Translations under genes and position numbers: made by a program | Shown here: positions 24,862 to 32,982 of the stretch, piece by piece | Layout of the letters: the number at the start of each line of letters is the position of its first letter | Numbering within the stretch: position 1 is the stretch's first letter | NCBI RefSeq assembly: GCF_030908215.1 | Contig: NZ_JAVFJK010000004.1 | Coordinates: 32,911 to 96,910, forward strand | Source of the DNA: Sinomonas sp. ASV486 | GTDB taxonomy: Bacteria; Actinomycetota; Actinomycetes; Actinomycetales; Micrococcaceae | DNA: 64,000 nt | Direction: 5' to 3' | Notes under the pieces: model-generated | Told to the model about the DNA's origin: nothing | The model's database searches: none | What the model saw: the letters and a program-made list of their open reading frames with translations, nothing else

Positions 24862-27600
24862 TCAGCGGGGCCCGGCCGCCCGCCCGTTCACGGGCGGGCG
24901 GCGGAACCGCGGCCTGCCAGTGTGGACAAGGAAAGGCGCGGCGCGGCGGCGGACCCGCGCGTGGCCGTGGTGCAGGCCCACGGCCTTCGCGGCCGCGAAC
25001 TCCTTAGCCCGGGTCGGCGCCTCGCGGGCCGCCCGGGCGTCCTCGGCCCTGTAGTAAAAGTGCTTGGCCGTCTCCACGAGCACGAGGTACAGGAGCACCA
25101 TGCCCACGAGCGCCAGGAAGAAGTCCGCCGGGAGCGGCCGGAATCCCACGACGTCGCCGATGGGTGTGTACGGCAGGATGGCGCCGATCGCCACCACGGT
25201 CAGGACGCTCGCGGTGAGCGCGGCCGAGGCCCGGCTGCGCATGAAGGGGATGCGCCGCGTGCGGATCACGAAGACGATAAGGGTCTGGGTCGCGAGCGAC
25301 TCGACGAACCAGCCCGCCCGGAACTCCTCGGGCGCGGCCTGGAACACCCACAGCATGAGGCCGAACGTAGCGAAGTCGAACAGCGATGAGATCGGGCCGA
25401 AGGCGATCATGAAGCGCCGGATCCCGGCGATGTCCCAATGCGCGGGCTTGCGCAGCTGCTCGCGATCCACCTCGTCGGTCGGGATGGCGAGCTGGCTCGA
25501 GTCGTAGAGCAGATTGTTGAGCAGGATCTGACCGGGCAGCATGGGCAGGAAGCTCAGGAAGGCGCTCGCTGTGGCCGCAGAGAACATGTTGCCGAAGTTG
25601 CTGCTCGTGCCCATGAGCAGGTACTTGATCGTGTTGGCGAAGATGCGCCGGCCGCCCATGACGCCGTCGGCGAGGACGTCGAGGTCCTTCTCGAGGAGCA
25701 CGACGTCGGCCGCATCCTTCGCGACGTCCGTCGCCGAATCGACGGAAATGCCGACGTCGGCGCGGTTGAGCGCGAGGGCGTCGTTGACGCCGTCGCCGAG
25801 GAACCCGACGGAGTGCGTGCGCCGCAGGACCGTCACGATGCGGGCCTTCTGCTCCGGGGAGACTCGAGCGAAGATCCGCGCGCCGGGCGCGGCGGCGGCG
25901 AGGGCGTCGTCGTCCATCGCCTCGATCTCGGTGCCGGTCAGGGTGGTTCCGGGGTCCATCTTGAGCACAGAGACGACGTGCTCGGCCACGAGCGCGTTGT
26001 CTCCCGTGGCGACCTTGAGGTCCACCGCGAGGCTGGCGAGCCTCGCGAGCGACGCCCGGGCGTCCGCCTTGGGCCTGTCGAAGAAGCTCAGGAAGCCGTC
26101 GAGCGTGAGAGGCGCGGCGGCGTCGTGCGTCCCGTCCGCGGAGGCCGGCCCGCTCGCAACGGCGACCACGCGTGCACCCCGACGAAACAGCTCGTCAAGG
26201 GCGCCGCGGTCCTCGTCGGACACGTTCGTGCAGGCCGTGATGACCGCCTCGGGCGCGCCCTTGAGGATGCGCACGGGCCCGATCGCCGAGGCTACGACGG
26301 TCTCCATGGTGCGTGTCTCGTGATCGAAGGGGCGGATGGACCGGCGTGTGCGACCGGTCAGCCCGGCGGGGAGATCGGGGAAGGCCTCCCAGAGGGCCTC
26401 GTCGACCGGGTTCTGGCCGGCGCCTGTCGCGCCGGGGACTGAGGGATCGACCTCGCAGCACAGCAGAGCGAGCTCGGTGAGCCGGCGCACCGCGTCGTCC
26501 GAGGGCACCCCTGCGGGCGCCCCCGCCGCGGGAACGGCCTCCTCGAAGCCGATCCGGCCTTCGGTGAGCGTCCCCGTCTTGTCCGTGATGAGGACGTCGA
26601 GGTTGCCGAGGTCCTCGATGGCGAGGAGCCGCTTGACCAGGACGCCGCGCTGTGCAAGGAGCCGCGAGCCGGCGGCGAGGGACGTGCTCACGACGGCGGG
26701 CAGCAGCTGCGGTGTGATGCCCACCGCAATCGCGAGGGAGAACAGGACCGAGTCGAGGAAGGGCCGCTGCAGGAGCAGGTTGATGACGAGGATGCCGACC
26801 GTGAGGAAGACTCCGACCCACAGGAGCATGAGCGAGAACTCCTTGAGTCCCCGCTGGAATCCCGTCTCCGGCACGCCCTGGGCGAGCCCCGCGGCGATCC
26901 TGCCGAACTCGGTCTCGTGGCCCGTCGCAGTGACGACCGCGCGGGCCGAGCCCGCATGGATCACGGTGCCCATGAGGAGGCAGTCGGTCAGGTCGGCGAG
27001 ATCCGGTCGGGCGCCACCAGGGCCCTCGGGAACAGGGTCCGCGGACTTCTCGACGGCGGCGGACTCGCCCGTGAGGACGCCCTCGTCCGCTTCGAGGCCT
27101 ATGGCTTCGAGCACGCGGGCATCGGCGGGGACGATGTTGCCGAGGCCGATCCTGATGATGTCCCCTGCAACGAGCTCGCGCACGGGGAGCTGGCGCTCTG
27201 CACCGTCGCGAACCACCACGACGGTGTGGGAGATCCGCTCGTGGAGGTCCGCCGCGGTCTTCTCGGCGCGGAACTCGTTGGCGAATCCGAGCAGCGCACT
27301 GCCGAGGAGGATCGCGATGATGATGGTCGCGTTGAGCTGGTCCCCTGTTGCGAACGACATGGCCGCGGCGGCCACCAGAAGCGCCTGGAGCGGGCTCGCG
27401 AACTGCCGCACGAGCACGTGGAACCAGCTCACACGATGGGCCTCAAGCACGTTCGCGCCCTGCGCGAGGCGCCGCGCGGCCTCCTCCTCGGTCAGGCCGC
27501 GCACCGAGGTCCCCAGCGCTGCCAGGACTCCCTGCGCCGGCATGGCCGCGGCCTCCGCGACCGCCAGCTGAAGTCTCTCTGAGACCGTCTCTGTGCTCAC
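24862..27600 (-). CDS. mgtA: Magnesium-importing P-type ATPase (MgtA-like)
   Basis: MgtA imports Mg2+ across the membrane using ATP. The 912-aa protein has the actuator TGES motif (GVLTGESAAVE), the phosphorylation site DKTGTLTEG, the nucleotide-binding domain, the hinge GDGVNDALALNRADVGISVD, and ten membrane segments. The sequence ITPQLLPAVVSTSLA in the fourth span and SSNFGNMFS near the fifth are typical of type IIIB Mg2+ ATPases rather than Ca2+ or K+ pumps. It starts at GTG 27600, six bases from a TAGCAT -10, so the transcript is probably leaderless and carries no Mg2+ riboswitch. A CG(A/T)TGCGGGGTC array lies directly upstream. The last codons include a strong hairpin. Confidence 0.93.
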   Translation of the reverse strand: MSTETVSERLQLAVAEAAAMPAQGVLAALGTSVRGLTEEEAARRLAQGANVLEAHRVSWFHVLVRQFASPLQALLVAAAAMSFATGDQLNATIIIAILLGSALLGFANEFRAEKTAADLHERISHTVVVVRDGAERQLPVRELVAGDIIRIGLGNIVPADARVLEAIGLEADEGVLTGESAAVEKSADPVPEGPGGARPDLADLTDCLLMGTVIHAGSARAVVTATGHETEFGRIAAGLAQGVPETGFQRGLKEFSLMLLWVGVFLTVGILVINLLLQRPFLDSVLFSLAIAVGITPQLLPAVVSTSLAAGSRLLAQRGVLVKRLLAIEDLGNLDVLITDKTGTLTEGRIGFEEAVPAAGAPAGVPSDDAVRRLTELALLCCEVDPSVPGATGAGQNPVDEALWEAFPDLPAGLTGRTRRSIRPFDHETRTMETVVASAIGPVRILKGAPEAVITACTNVSDEDRGALDELFRRGARVVAVASGPASADGTHDAAAPLTLDGFLSFFDRPKADARASLARLASLAVDLKVATGDNALVAEHVVSVLKMDPGTTLTGTEIEAMDDDALAAAAPGARIFARVSPEQKARIVTVLRRTHSVGFLGDGVNDALALNRADVGISVDSATDVAKDAADVVLLEKDLDVLADGVMGGRRIFANTIKYLLMGTSSNFGNMFSAATASAFLSFLPMLPGQILLNNLLYDSSQLAIPTDEVDREQLRKPAHWDIAGIRRFMIAFGPISSLFDFATFGLMLWVFQAAPEEFRAGWFVESLATQTLIVFVIRTRRIPFMRSRASAALTASVLTVVAIGAILPYTPIGDVVGFRPLPADFFLALVGMVLLYLVLVETAKHFYYRAEDARAAREAPTRAKEFAAAKAVGLHHGHARVRRRAAPFLVHTGRPRFRRPPVNGRAAGPR
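24875..24902. terminator. Hairpin in the last codons of mgtA, possible nei2 terminator
   Basis: GCCGCCCGCCCG and CGGGCGGGCGGC are a perfect 12-base inverted repeat around TTCA. It lies within the 3' end of the mgtA coding sequence, 112 nt after the nei2 stop, and could end transcription of the convergent nei2 unit. It may also be a by-product of coding Pro/Arg/Gly. Confidence 0.5.
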
Positions 27601-27606
27601 GGGGTC

Positions 27607-27612
27607 ATGCTA
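27607..27612 (-). promoter_or_regulatory. -10 box of a leaderless mgtA transcript
   Basis: Read on the minus strand, TAGCAT is followed by GACCCC and then the GTG start. CTGAAC, 16 bases upstream, could be a -35. Confidence 0.45.
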
Positions 27613-27642
27613 CGCGGCCCGGATGACCGTTCAGCGACCTAC

Positions 27643-27743
27643 CGATGCGGGGTCACCACCCAACGATGCGGGGTCACGTCTCTATGACGGCGAATGCCCC
27701 GTTTAGAGAGGTGACCCCTCATCCCGGATAGGTGACCCCGCAA
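27643..27743. repeat. CGATGCGGGGTCAC array with hairpin (locus R1)
   Basis: Two 21-base units begin CGATGCGGGGTCAC at 27643 and 27664. The second runs into a hairpin: GGGTCACGTCTCTA (27671-27684) pairs with TAGAGAGGTGACCC (27704-27717) at 13 of 14 positions. The 19-base loop holds GGCGAATGC. A further reversed unit (GGTGACCCCGCAAC) follows at 27730-27743. It lies between the SRPBCC stop and the mgtA promoter. The same hairpin with the same loop word recurs at 45095-45137. Confidence 0.75.
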
Positions 27744-27756
27744 CAGGCTGTCGTTG

Positions 27757-28497
27757 CTAGGCGTAGAGCTTCCCGAGGTAGGCGCCCCACGCGGCGGCGT
27801 GGTGGTCCGCGAGAGCCGTCCGGGCGGCGTCGTCCGCGGTGGTGCCGCCACCGACCGAGTCGCCGGACCCGAGCGAGAAGTCATGGACGGTCAGGCCCAC
27901 GCGGTCGCCGAGGAGGTTGCGGCCGAACACGCGCACCATCGCATCCGCAGTGCGCAGGCCGAGGAAGTACTCGTTGGCGTAGTCAACAGTCGCCTCGACT
28001 GGCCCGAGGCCGGGCACGTCCAGATCCTTCTTCTCGCCGGGAATCACGCCGCTGAGCCCGAACGAGGCGAGGAAGGCCTCGAAGGCGTCGGGCGCGGTCG
28101 CGCCGTCGGGTCCCTGGACGTCCACGAAGACCACAGCGCGGCCGTCGAAGTGCGTGAGGTACTCGCCGAGCGTGTGGAGGTAGAAGGCGGTGTGCTTGGC
28201 GGCGCCGTCGTACTGCTGCTCCCAGTTGTCGGTGAGGACGCCGGAGTGGACGTAGTGCAGGTGGGCGCCGTCCGGTCCCGCGGTGATGACGTGCTCGAGC
28301 TGGTTGAACCAGCCGTCCGGTCCCTCCATGCGGGTCACGAGGTGCGCGGGGCGCTCGTCGACGGTTCGCACGGCCGGCCATTGGTCGGTCGGGAACATCC
28401 ACGCGGCGGTGTCGTCGGTGACGGCCTTCCAGATCCGCTCCGGCGCGGCGGCCAGCTCAACGTCCTGGACGATCTCGAAGGGATGGTTCTCGGTCAT
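27757..28497 (-). CDS. SRPBCC (AHSA1/polyketide-cyclase fold) protein
   Basis: This 246-aa protein starts MTENHPFEIVQDVELAAAPE and shows the SRPBCC helix-grip pattern: ELAAAPERIWKAVTDD near the N-terminus, then strands LVTRMEGPDGWFNQLEHV and a long C-terminal helix. The family binds hydrophobic ligands in a deep pocket. AHSA1-type members are commonly encoded beside an ArsR-type repressor that they may serve as effector binder or target. The ATG at 28497 has AAGGAAG eight bases upstream and overlaps the regulator gene by four bases, so the two are one operon. The ligand is unknown. Confidence 0.8.
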   Translation of the reverse strand: MTENHPFEIVQDVELAAAPERIWKAVTDDTAAWMFPTDQWPAVRTVDERPAHLVTRMEGPDGWFNQLEHVITAGPDGAHLHYVHSGVLTDNWEQQYDGAAKHTAFYLHTLGEYLTHFDGRAVVFVDVQGPDGATAPDAFEAFLASFGLSGVIPGEKKDLDVPGLGPVEATVDYANEYFLGLRTADAMVRVFGRNLLGDRVGLTVHDFSLGSGDSVGGGTTADDAARTALADHHAAAWGAYLGKLYA

Positions 28498-29105
28498 GGC
28501 TGCACTTCCTTGGGTTGATTCTGGTCTTCTCTGAGGGTCGGATGAAGCGCGACGACGAGGCGGTGCTTCCGTCCGCCTGGCGCCTCTGGTTCGTGGTATT
28601 TCTTGGCCAGCCGCGCCACCTCGGCCGCGAGTTCCTCTGCGAAGTCGGCCCGTGAGGCCGCGGACGCGAAGGTGATCTCGCCGTCGACCGCAAAGGTGGC
28701 TAACGGCTGCTTGGCCGCGACGGCTCCCGAGAGCAGCCGCCCCACCTCGCGCACGAGCCGCGCGGCGAGGGCCAGGAGCCAGTAGGCGCTGAAGCGGTCG
28801 CGGAGGTGCTCGGGGTCGGGCTGGACCACCGCGAGCGCCGCGGGCGAGATGACGTAAGCGGCAGCCGTGGCCTGGAGCACGCGCTCCATGACGTTGCCCT
28901 TGCGCCGCTCCTCGACGAGCGCCACGAGCCCGTGCTCCTCGAGCGAACGCAGATGGTAGTTGACCTTCTGCCGCGGCAGGCCCACCCTCGCGGCGAGGCT
29001 GGCGGCGGACGACGGCGTAGCCAGCTCCCGCAGGAGCCTCGCCCTGAGCGGGTCAAGACTCGCGGCGGCGGCGGCCGCATCCTCGATCACGACGACATCT
29101 TGCAT
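28494..29105 (-). CDS. ArsR-type winged-helix transcriptional regulator
   Basis: The 203-aa protein has a winged-helix domain in the first 100 residues: LDPLRARLLRELATPSSAAS, then LAARVGLPRQKVNYHLRSLE (recognition helix), then ALVEERRKGNVMERVLQAT (wing). The remainder (about 100-203) is helical, with RLVREVGRLLSGAVAA, and probably dimerises or senses a ligand; no metal-binding cysteine motif is seen. It is translationally coupled to the SRPBCC gene and likely controls its own operon and perhaps the divergent membrane-protein gene through the palindrome at 29124-29139. The start at 29105 has GGAG four bases upstream. Confidence 0.85.
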   Translation of the reverse strand: MQDVVVIEDAAAAAASLDPLRARLLRELATPSSAASLAARVGLPRQKVNYHLRSLEEHGLVALVEERRKGNVMERVLQATAAAYVISPAALAVVQPDPEHLRDRFSAYWLLALAARLVREVGRLLSGAVAAKQPLATFAVDGEITFASAASRADFAEELAAEVARLAKKYHEPEAPGGRKHRLVVALHPTLREDQNQPKEVQP

Positions 29106-29123
29106 GTCTCCAGTGTGCCAACC

Positions 29124-29139
29124 GACAAATTAGTTTGTC
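29124..29139. promoter_or_regulatory. Operator palindrome for the ArsR-type regulator
   Basis: GACAAA and TTTGTC flank a four-base centre (TTAG on the plus strand). It is unusually AT-rich for this genome, lies 18 nt upstream of the regulator start, and overlaps a TTGACA -35 on the minus strand. It also lies 82 nt before the divergent membrane-protein gene. Confidence 0.6.
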
Positions 29140-29221
29140 AAGGAGATTTCAACTGTCTGTGCGAGCGGGCGTTTACCCTTGAATCAGCTGAGGCTGGGCG
29201 GCATCCGGTGAAGGAGCAGCT

Positions 29222-29890
29222 ATGCGCACGGACAGCAGTCCCCTCGGCCAGCACCCCCAGGACCTTCCCGCGGGCGTTGCCGCATACACGGCGGCCGGCC
29301 TCGGAATCGTCGCCGTGGCGGCGCTCGGCGCCATGTACGCCGTCGAGGTGCCCCGCGGCGGGCCCTACATCTTCGGCGGAATCAACGACTTCACCGGCGG
29401 ACTGTTCTTTCTGGCCGCGATCCCGCCCATCATCCAGGTCCACCGCCGGCTCGGTGATGGACCGTGGAGCAGGACGGCTCTCGCGGCCACGGCCGCCGGA
29501 TCCGTCGCGGCGGCCGCAAGCGGCATCCTGATCTCCTTCCACATGATCCCGTTCGGCCCCTCGACCGCGGTGTCGATGGTCGGCATCATCGGCCAGGCCC
29601 TCTGGGCGGCCGTGGCCAACCACAAGCTCGCGAACCGCCCCCGGTACCCGCGCCGGCTCGCCCAGTGGGGCCGCGCGATCGGGCTCGGGATGCTCGTGGC
29701 CCTGCCGATCGTCGGCGCCGGATACGCCGCCGGAACCGTGCCCGCACTCCAGACGGTGCTCTACGCCGTGGGCGGTGCGATCGGAGGGGCGGCCTACCTC
29801 GGGTGGCCCCTCTGGCTCTTGGCGGTGGGCCGACGCCTAGCGGGCCGCACCGAGGGGGCACGCCGGCGGCCGGCCGCACGCCCCGCATAA
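29222..29890 (+). CDS. Six-span integral membrane protein of unknown function
   Basis: The 222-aa product has about six hydrophobic segments: AAYTAAGLGIVAVAALGAMY, FTGGLFFLAAIPPIIQV, ALAATAAGSVAAAASGIL, AVSMVGIIGQALWAAVA, AIGLGMLVALPIVGAGY and AIGGAAYLGWPLWLLAVG. The C-terminus is Arg-rich and probably cytoplasmic, with no soluble domain. The pattern resembles small unclassified actinobacterial membrane proteins; no function can be assigned. GAAGGAGCAGCT precedes the ATG at 29222, giving a good ribosome-binding site. It is divergent from the ArsR-type gene and may be its second target. Confidence 0.75.
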   Translation: MRTDSSPLGQHPQDLPAGVAAYTAAGLGIVAVAALGAMYAVEVPRGGPYIFGGINDFTGGLFFLAAIPPIIQVHRRLGDGPWSRTALAATAAGSVAAAASGILISFHMIPFGPSTAVSMVGIIGQALWAAVANHKLANRPRYPRRLAQWGRAIGLGMLVALPIVGAGYAAGTVPALQTVLYAVGGAIGGAAYLGWPLWLLAVGRRLAGRTEGARRRPAARPA

Positions 29891-29901
29891 GCGCCTTGTG
29901 A

Positions 29902-29915
29902 CAGTCCTAAGTCCC
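29902..29915 (+). promoter_or_regulatory. Possible DosR half-box upstream of devR
   Basis: CAGTCCTAAGTCCC matches the DosR core (GGGACTWWAGTCCC, from memory) at 10 of 14 positions, with a perfect right half (AAGTCCC). It is 11 nt from the first candidate devR start and 38 from the second. Autoregulation would be expected for this family. Confidence 0.4.
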
Positions 29916-29926
29916 TAGCGCGCCCC

Positions 29927-30661
29927 ATGCTGCGCGCACAGAATGGGACAATCATGGTGATGGCGAGGGAGAGGACGAGCGCAGTGCTGGACGAATCGCC
30001 GACGCGGGCTGCAGGGACAGATCGCCTTCGCGTCTTCATCCTCGACGATCACGAACTGGTGCGACGGGGGCTCCAGGAACTGCTCGAGGACGAGGGATTC
30101 GAGGTCGTCGGCACCTCGGGGACGGCAGCAGAGGCTGCGCGCAGGATCCCTGCGCTCAAACCCGATGTGTCCGTCTTGGACGTCCGGCTGCCGGACGGCA
30201 CCGGGATCGAGGTGTGCCGAGACATCCATGCGGTCGACCCGACCCTGCCGTGTGTCATGCTGACGAGCTACAACGACGAGGACTCCCTGCGCGGGGCCAT
30301 CCTCGCGGGCGCCAACGGCTACGTGCTCAAGGAGATCCGCGGCACCGAGCTCATCACGGCCCTCCGCCGTGCGGCACGCGGCGAGTCCCTCTTCGATCCG
30401 GCGCTCAAGTCGAAGGTCCTCGCGGGCCTCGCACCGCGGGAAGAACCCGAGGATCCCCGGCTCGAGATCCTCAGCCCGCAGGAGCGCCGCGTCCTGGCAC
30501 TCATCGGGGAGGGCATGACCAATCGGGAGATCGGCGAGAGGCTCTTCCTCGCGGAGAAGACGGTCAAGAACTACGTCTCCTCGCTCCTGGCCAAGCTCGG
30601 CTACGAAAGGCGCACGCAGGCCGCACTGTTCATCGCCCGCAACGGCGCGCACGGCCACTGA
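29927..30661 (+). CDS. devR: DevR/DosR-like NarL-family response regulator
   Basis: This protein (244 aa from 29927) has a receiver domain (about 34-150) with the acidic pair in FILDDHELVRRG, the phosphoacceptor D85 in VSVLDVRLPDGTGIEVC, and the conserved CVMLTSYNDEDSLRGAI. The C-terminal LuxR-type helix-turn-helix (about 180-240) reads LSPQERRVLALIGEGM, then FLAEKTVKNYVSSLLAKLG. The FLAEKTVKNYVS and LAKLGYERRTQAA segments match mycobacterial DevR (DosR), the hypoxia and nitric-oxide regulator, very closely as I recall it. Other possible starts are 29954 and 29960; the long N-terminal arm before FILDDH is not typical. The kinase gene follows on the other strand, stop to stop. Confidence 0.88.
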   Translation: MLRAQNGTIMVMARERTSAVLDESPTRAAGTDRLRVFILDDHELVRRGLQELLEDEGFEVVGTSGTAAEAARRIPALKPDVSVLDVRLPDGTGIEVCRDIHAVDPTLPCVMLTSYNDEDSLRGAILAGANGYVLKEIRGTELITALRRAARGESLFDPALKSKVLAGLAPREEPEDPRLEILSPQERRVLALIGEGMTNREIGERLFLAEKTVKNYVSSLLAKLGYERRTQAALFIARNGAHGH

Positions 30662-30687
30662 CGGCCTCAGCGTTCAAGCCGCTGGCC

Positions 30688-32391
30688 TCAACGCCTGCCG
30701 ACGGGAACTACCCAGCGCAGCCGCGTGCCGCCGTCCTCGGCGGGACCGACTTCGAAGGTGCCGCCGAGCGCTTCGGCACGCTCTTCGACGTTCTTCAGTC
30801 CGCTGCGGCGCGTGATCTCGCCGAGTCCGTACCCGTCGTCGGCCACCACGATCTCGAACTCGCCGTCGGACACGGTAGCCGTGACCCACAGCGAATCGGC
30901 GTGCGCGTGCCGCACCACGTTGGAGACGCCCTCCGTGAGCACCGCGAGCGCCTGATCGCCCACGGCCGTCGGCACGGCCGAGTCGATCGGGCCCAGGAGC
31001 TCGACGCGGGGGGTCGTCGGGAGGTCTCCGGTGGCCTCCTGCACCACGCGCACCAACCGCGCGCTCAGGCTGTCCCTGCCCTTGGCCTCGTTGAGGGAGT
31101 AGATGGTGTTGCGCAGTGCGGTGATGGTCTCGTCGAGCTCGCCGGTGATCGAGTCGATCTTGGACGTGGCCCGATCACCGTCGAGTCCCTGCGCCACGAA
31201 CCTCCGGAGGCCCTGGAGGCTCAGGCCGGCTGCGAAGAGCCTCTGGATGACCACATCGTGGAGGTCCCGCGCAATGCGGTCCCTATCGGTGAAGACGACC
31301 AGGTCCTCACGCTGACGGTGCTGGCGCGCCACCTGCAGTGCGAGGGAGGAGTAGGCGAAGAACACCGGCGCCATCTCGACGTCGACCGCGGGGAAGGGAG
31401 TCCGCCCCGACTGGCCGAAGATGACGGCGCCCAGGTTCTGGCCCGGCTGGCCGGCAGGCACCACGAGGGCGTGCCGGACTTGGGTCTCCGGCCCGAAGAC
31501 CTCGGGGCCGGTCAGGACGAGCGTCTCCCCCGTCACCGAGACCTTCGACGCGACGGCAATCGCGCCGGCGCGGGCAACGTCGTCGAAGTCATCCTTGAGA
31601 GGGCCGAACACCGCCCGCCACTCGTAGCCCGGGGCTCCCGCCCGCCGACGTGCGATGGCGACAATGTCCGATTCGGTAATCTCCAGTGCCTGGTCCGCAA
31701 TGAAGGCGCTTCCGGTCGAGAGGTCCTCCAGGGCGAGGATCTTCCCCGCCACGTCCATGCTGGCCTCACGCCACCGCTGGCGCCGGGCGGTGTCGGCGAA
31801 GAGCCGCGCATTCTCGATCGCCACTCCGGCGGCCGCGGCGAGGGCGACGACGAGGTCCTCGTCCTCGGCGTTGAAATCCTCGCCGCTGGCCTTCTCGGTG
31901 AGGTAGAGATTCCCGAAGACCTCGTCGCGGACTGTGATGGGCACACCGAGGAACGTCTTCATCGGCGGGTGGTTCGCGGGGAACCCGTAGGAGTCCGCGT
32001 GGGAGCCCAGATCGTGGAGGCGGATCGGGTTGGGCTCGCGGATGAGCAGGCCGAGCACGCCGTGGCCGGTGGGCCGGGGGCCGATCCTGCTGACGGTCTC
32101 GTCGTCCATCCCCACGGTCAGGAAGTGGCTCAGTGCCGTATGCTCCGGGGTGAGCACGCCGAGTGCGGCGTACTTGGCACCGACGAGCTCACGCGCCGAC
32201 GTCACGACCCTGTCCAGGACCGCCTCCAGAGTGAGGTCCTCCGCGATGGACACAACGGCAGAGAGGAGCCCTCGCATCCGCTCCTGCGTCTCCAGCAGTT
32301 CGTGCGCGCGGGAGACGACTTGCCGCAGCAGGTCCTCAATCCTACCGGCGGAACTGCCCAAGATTGGCGCGTCGTCCATTGAAGCTTCCAC
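30688..32391 (-). CDS. devS: DevS/DosS-like GAF-domain histidine kinase
   Basis: The 567-aa cytoplasmic kinase has two GAF domains (about 55-200 and 215-360), a HisKA_3 domain with H378 in RIARDLHDVVIQRLF, and an HATPase domain (ADDGYGLGEITRRSGLKN near the C-terminus). H141 in GFPANHPPMKTF lies where mycobacterial DosS/DosT carry the haem-ligating histidine of GAF-A, so it may sense O2, NO or CO through haem. VFGNLYLTEKASGEDF is also close to DosS. It has no transmembrane segments. The GTG at 32391 is the longest start; an ATG at 32379 is possible. It is divergent from the copper-storage gene and convergent with devR, not in one operon as in Mycobacterium. Confidence 0.9.
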   Translation of the reverse strand: MEASMDDAPILGSSAGRIEDLLRQVVSRAHELLETQERMRGLLSAVVSIAEDLTLEAVLDRVVTSARELVGAKYAALGVLTPEHTALSHFLTVGMDDETVSRIGPRPTGHGVLGLLIREPNPIRLHDLGSHADSYGFPANHPPMKTFLGVPITVRDEVFGNLYLTEKASGEDFNAEDEDLVVALAAAAGVAIENARLFADTARRQRWREASMDVAGKILALEDLSTGSAFIADQALEITESDIVAIARRRAGAPGYEWRAVFGPLKDDFDDVARAGAIAVASKVSVTGETLVLTGPEVFGPETQVRHALVVPAGQPGQNLGAVIFGQSGRTPFPAVDVEMAPVFFAYSSLALQVARQHRQREDLVVFTDRDRIARDLHDVVIQRLFAAGLSLQGLRRFVAQGLDGDRATSKIDSITGELDETITALRNTIYSLNEAKGRDSLSARLVRVVQEATGDLPTTPRVELLGPIDSAVPTAVGDQALAVLTEGVSNVVRHAHADSLWVTATVSDGEFEIVVADDGYGLGEITRRSGLKNVEERAEALGGTFEVGPAEDGGTRLRWVVPVGRR

Positions 32392-32470
32392 AGTCCCTCA
32401 CCCCGTCCCAAGTATGCCCAGAAGTTGCCGTCTGTCTCCACTCCAAGACACGGTTTTCCTCACTTTTCGC

Positions 32471-32484
32471 AGGACCAAAGACTC
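32471..32484 (+). promoter_or_regulatory. Candidate DosR box upstream of the copper-storage gene
   Basis: AGGACCAAAGACTC matches the DosR core at about 10 of 14 positions. It ends 82 nt before the start of the copper-storage gene. The site upstream of hsp20 has almost the same distance (83 nt). Confidence 0.45.
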
Positions 32485-32566
32485 TCGCCCCCGCCCCGGT
32501 TCCCCGCAACGATGAGGCGAGGGGCGGCGTCGCCCGTCTCCCGCCACTGAAAGTCGAGGAGAACCG

Positions 32567-32977
32567 ATGTCCCAAGCCCGCCAGGCCCTCGTGGTCCACC
32601 CCGCCGCACCGGACATGGAGGAGGCCGAGCGCACGGCCCTGAGCGAATGCATCGACGCTGCCCTCGACTGCACCCAGGCCTGCACCACTGGCGCCGACAG
32701 CTGCCTCGAGGAGCCGGGCGTCACGCATCTGAGACACGTCATCAGGGCCCAGCAGAACTGCGCGGTGATCTGCTCCGCCACGGCGCAGGTCCTCTCGCGG
32801 TTCGGATCGGACTTCGGCCCGACTCCAGCCTCGGTACTGCGGGCACTTGACGACGTCGCCGCGCTGTGCGAGGACGTCTGCCGCGTGTATGCGGGGGCCT
32901 ACGCACACTGCCGGGTCACGGCCGACTCATGTGCCAGGGTGCGGGCCGCCGCCGCAGCGATGCTGGCACTGGACTGA
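32567..32977 (+). CDS. Cys-rich four-helix-bundle copper-binding protein
   Basis: This 136-aa cytoplasmic protein has ten cysteines, at residues 28, 35, 39, 46, 65, 69, 101, 105, 115 and 122, spaced as CxxxC pairs along predicted helices (CTQACTTGADSC, CAVIC, CEDVC, HCRVTADSC). This is the pattern of Csp-like (DUF326) four-helix-bundle proteins, which store many Cu(I) ions inside the bundle. No signal peptide is present. GTCGAGGAG precedes the ATG at 32567. The gene is five nt upstream of ppsA and behind a candidate DosR box, so it seems to belong to the dormancy regulon. Copper storage during hypoxic rest is an inference. Confidence 0.85.
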   Translation: MSQARQALVVHPAAPDMEEAERTALSECIDAALDCTQACTTGADSCLEEPGVTHLRHVIRAQQNCAVICSATAQVLSRFGSDFGPTPASVLRALDDVAALCEDVCRVYAGAYAHCRVTADSCARVRAAAAAMLALD

Positions 32978-32982
32978 AGCCC

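Noticed and set aside
27601..27756. A magnesium riboswitch in front of mgtA
   Set aside because: The TAGCAT -10 is six bases from the GTG, so the transcript should have no leader; the hairpin lies upstream of the promoter.
30214..32382. A 722-codon open frame on the plus strand
   Set aside because: It is antisense to the DevS-like kinase, which has clear GAF and kinase motifs; the plus-strand frame has none.
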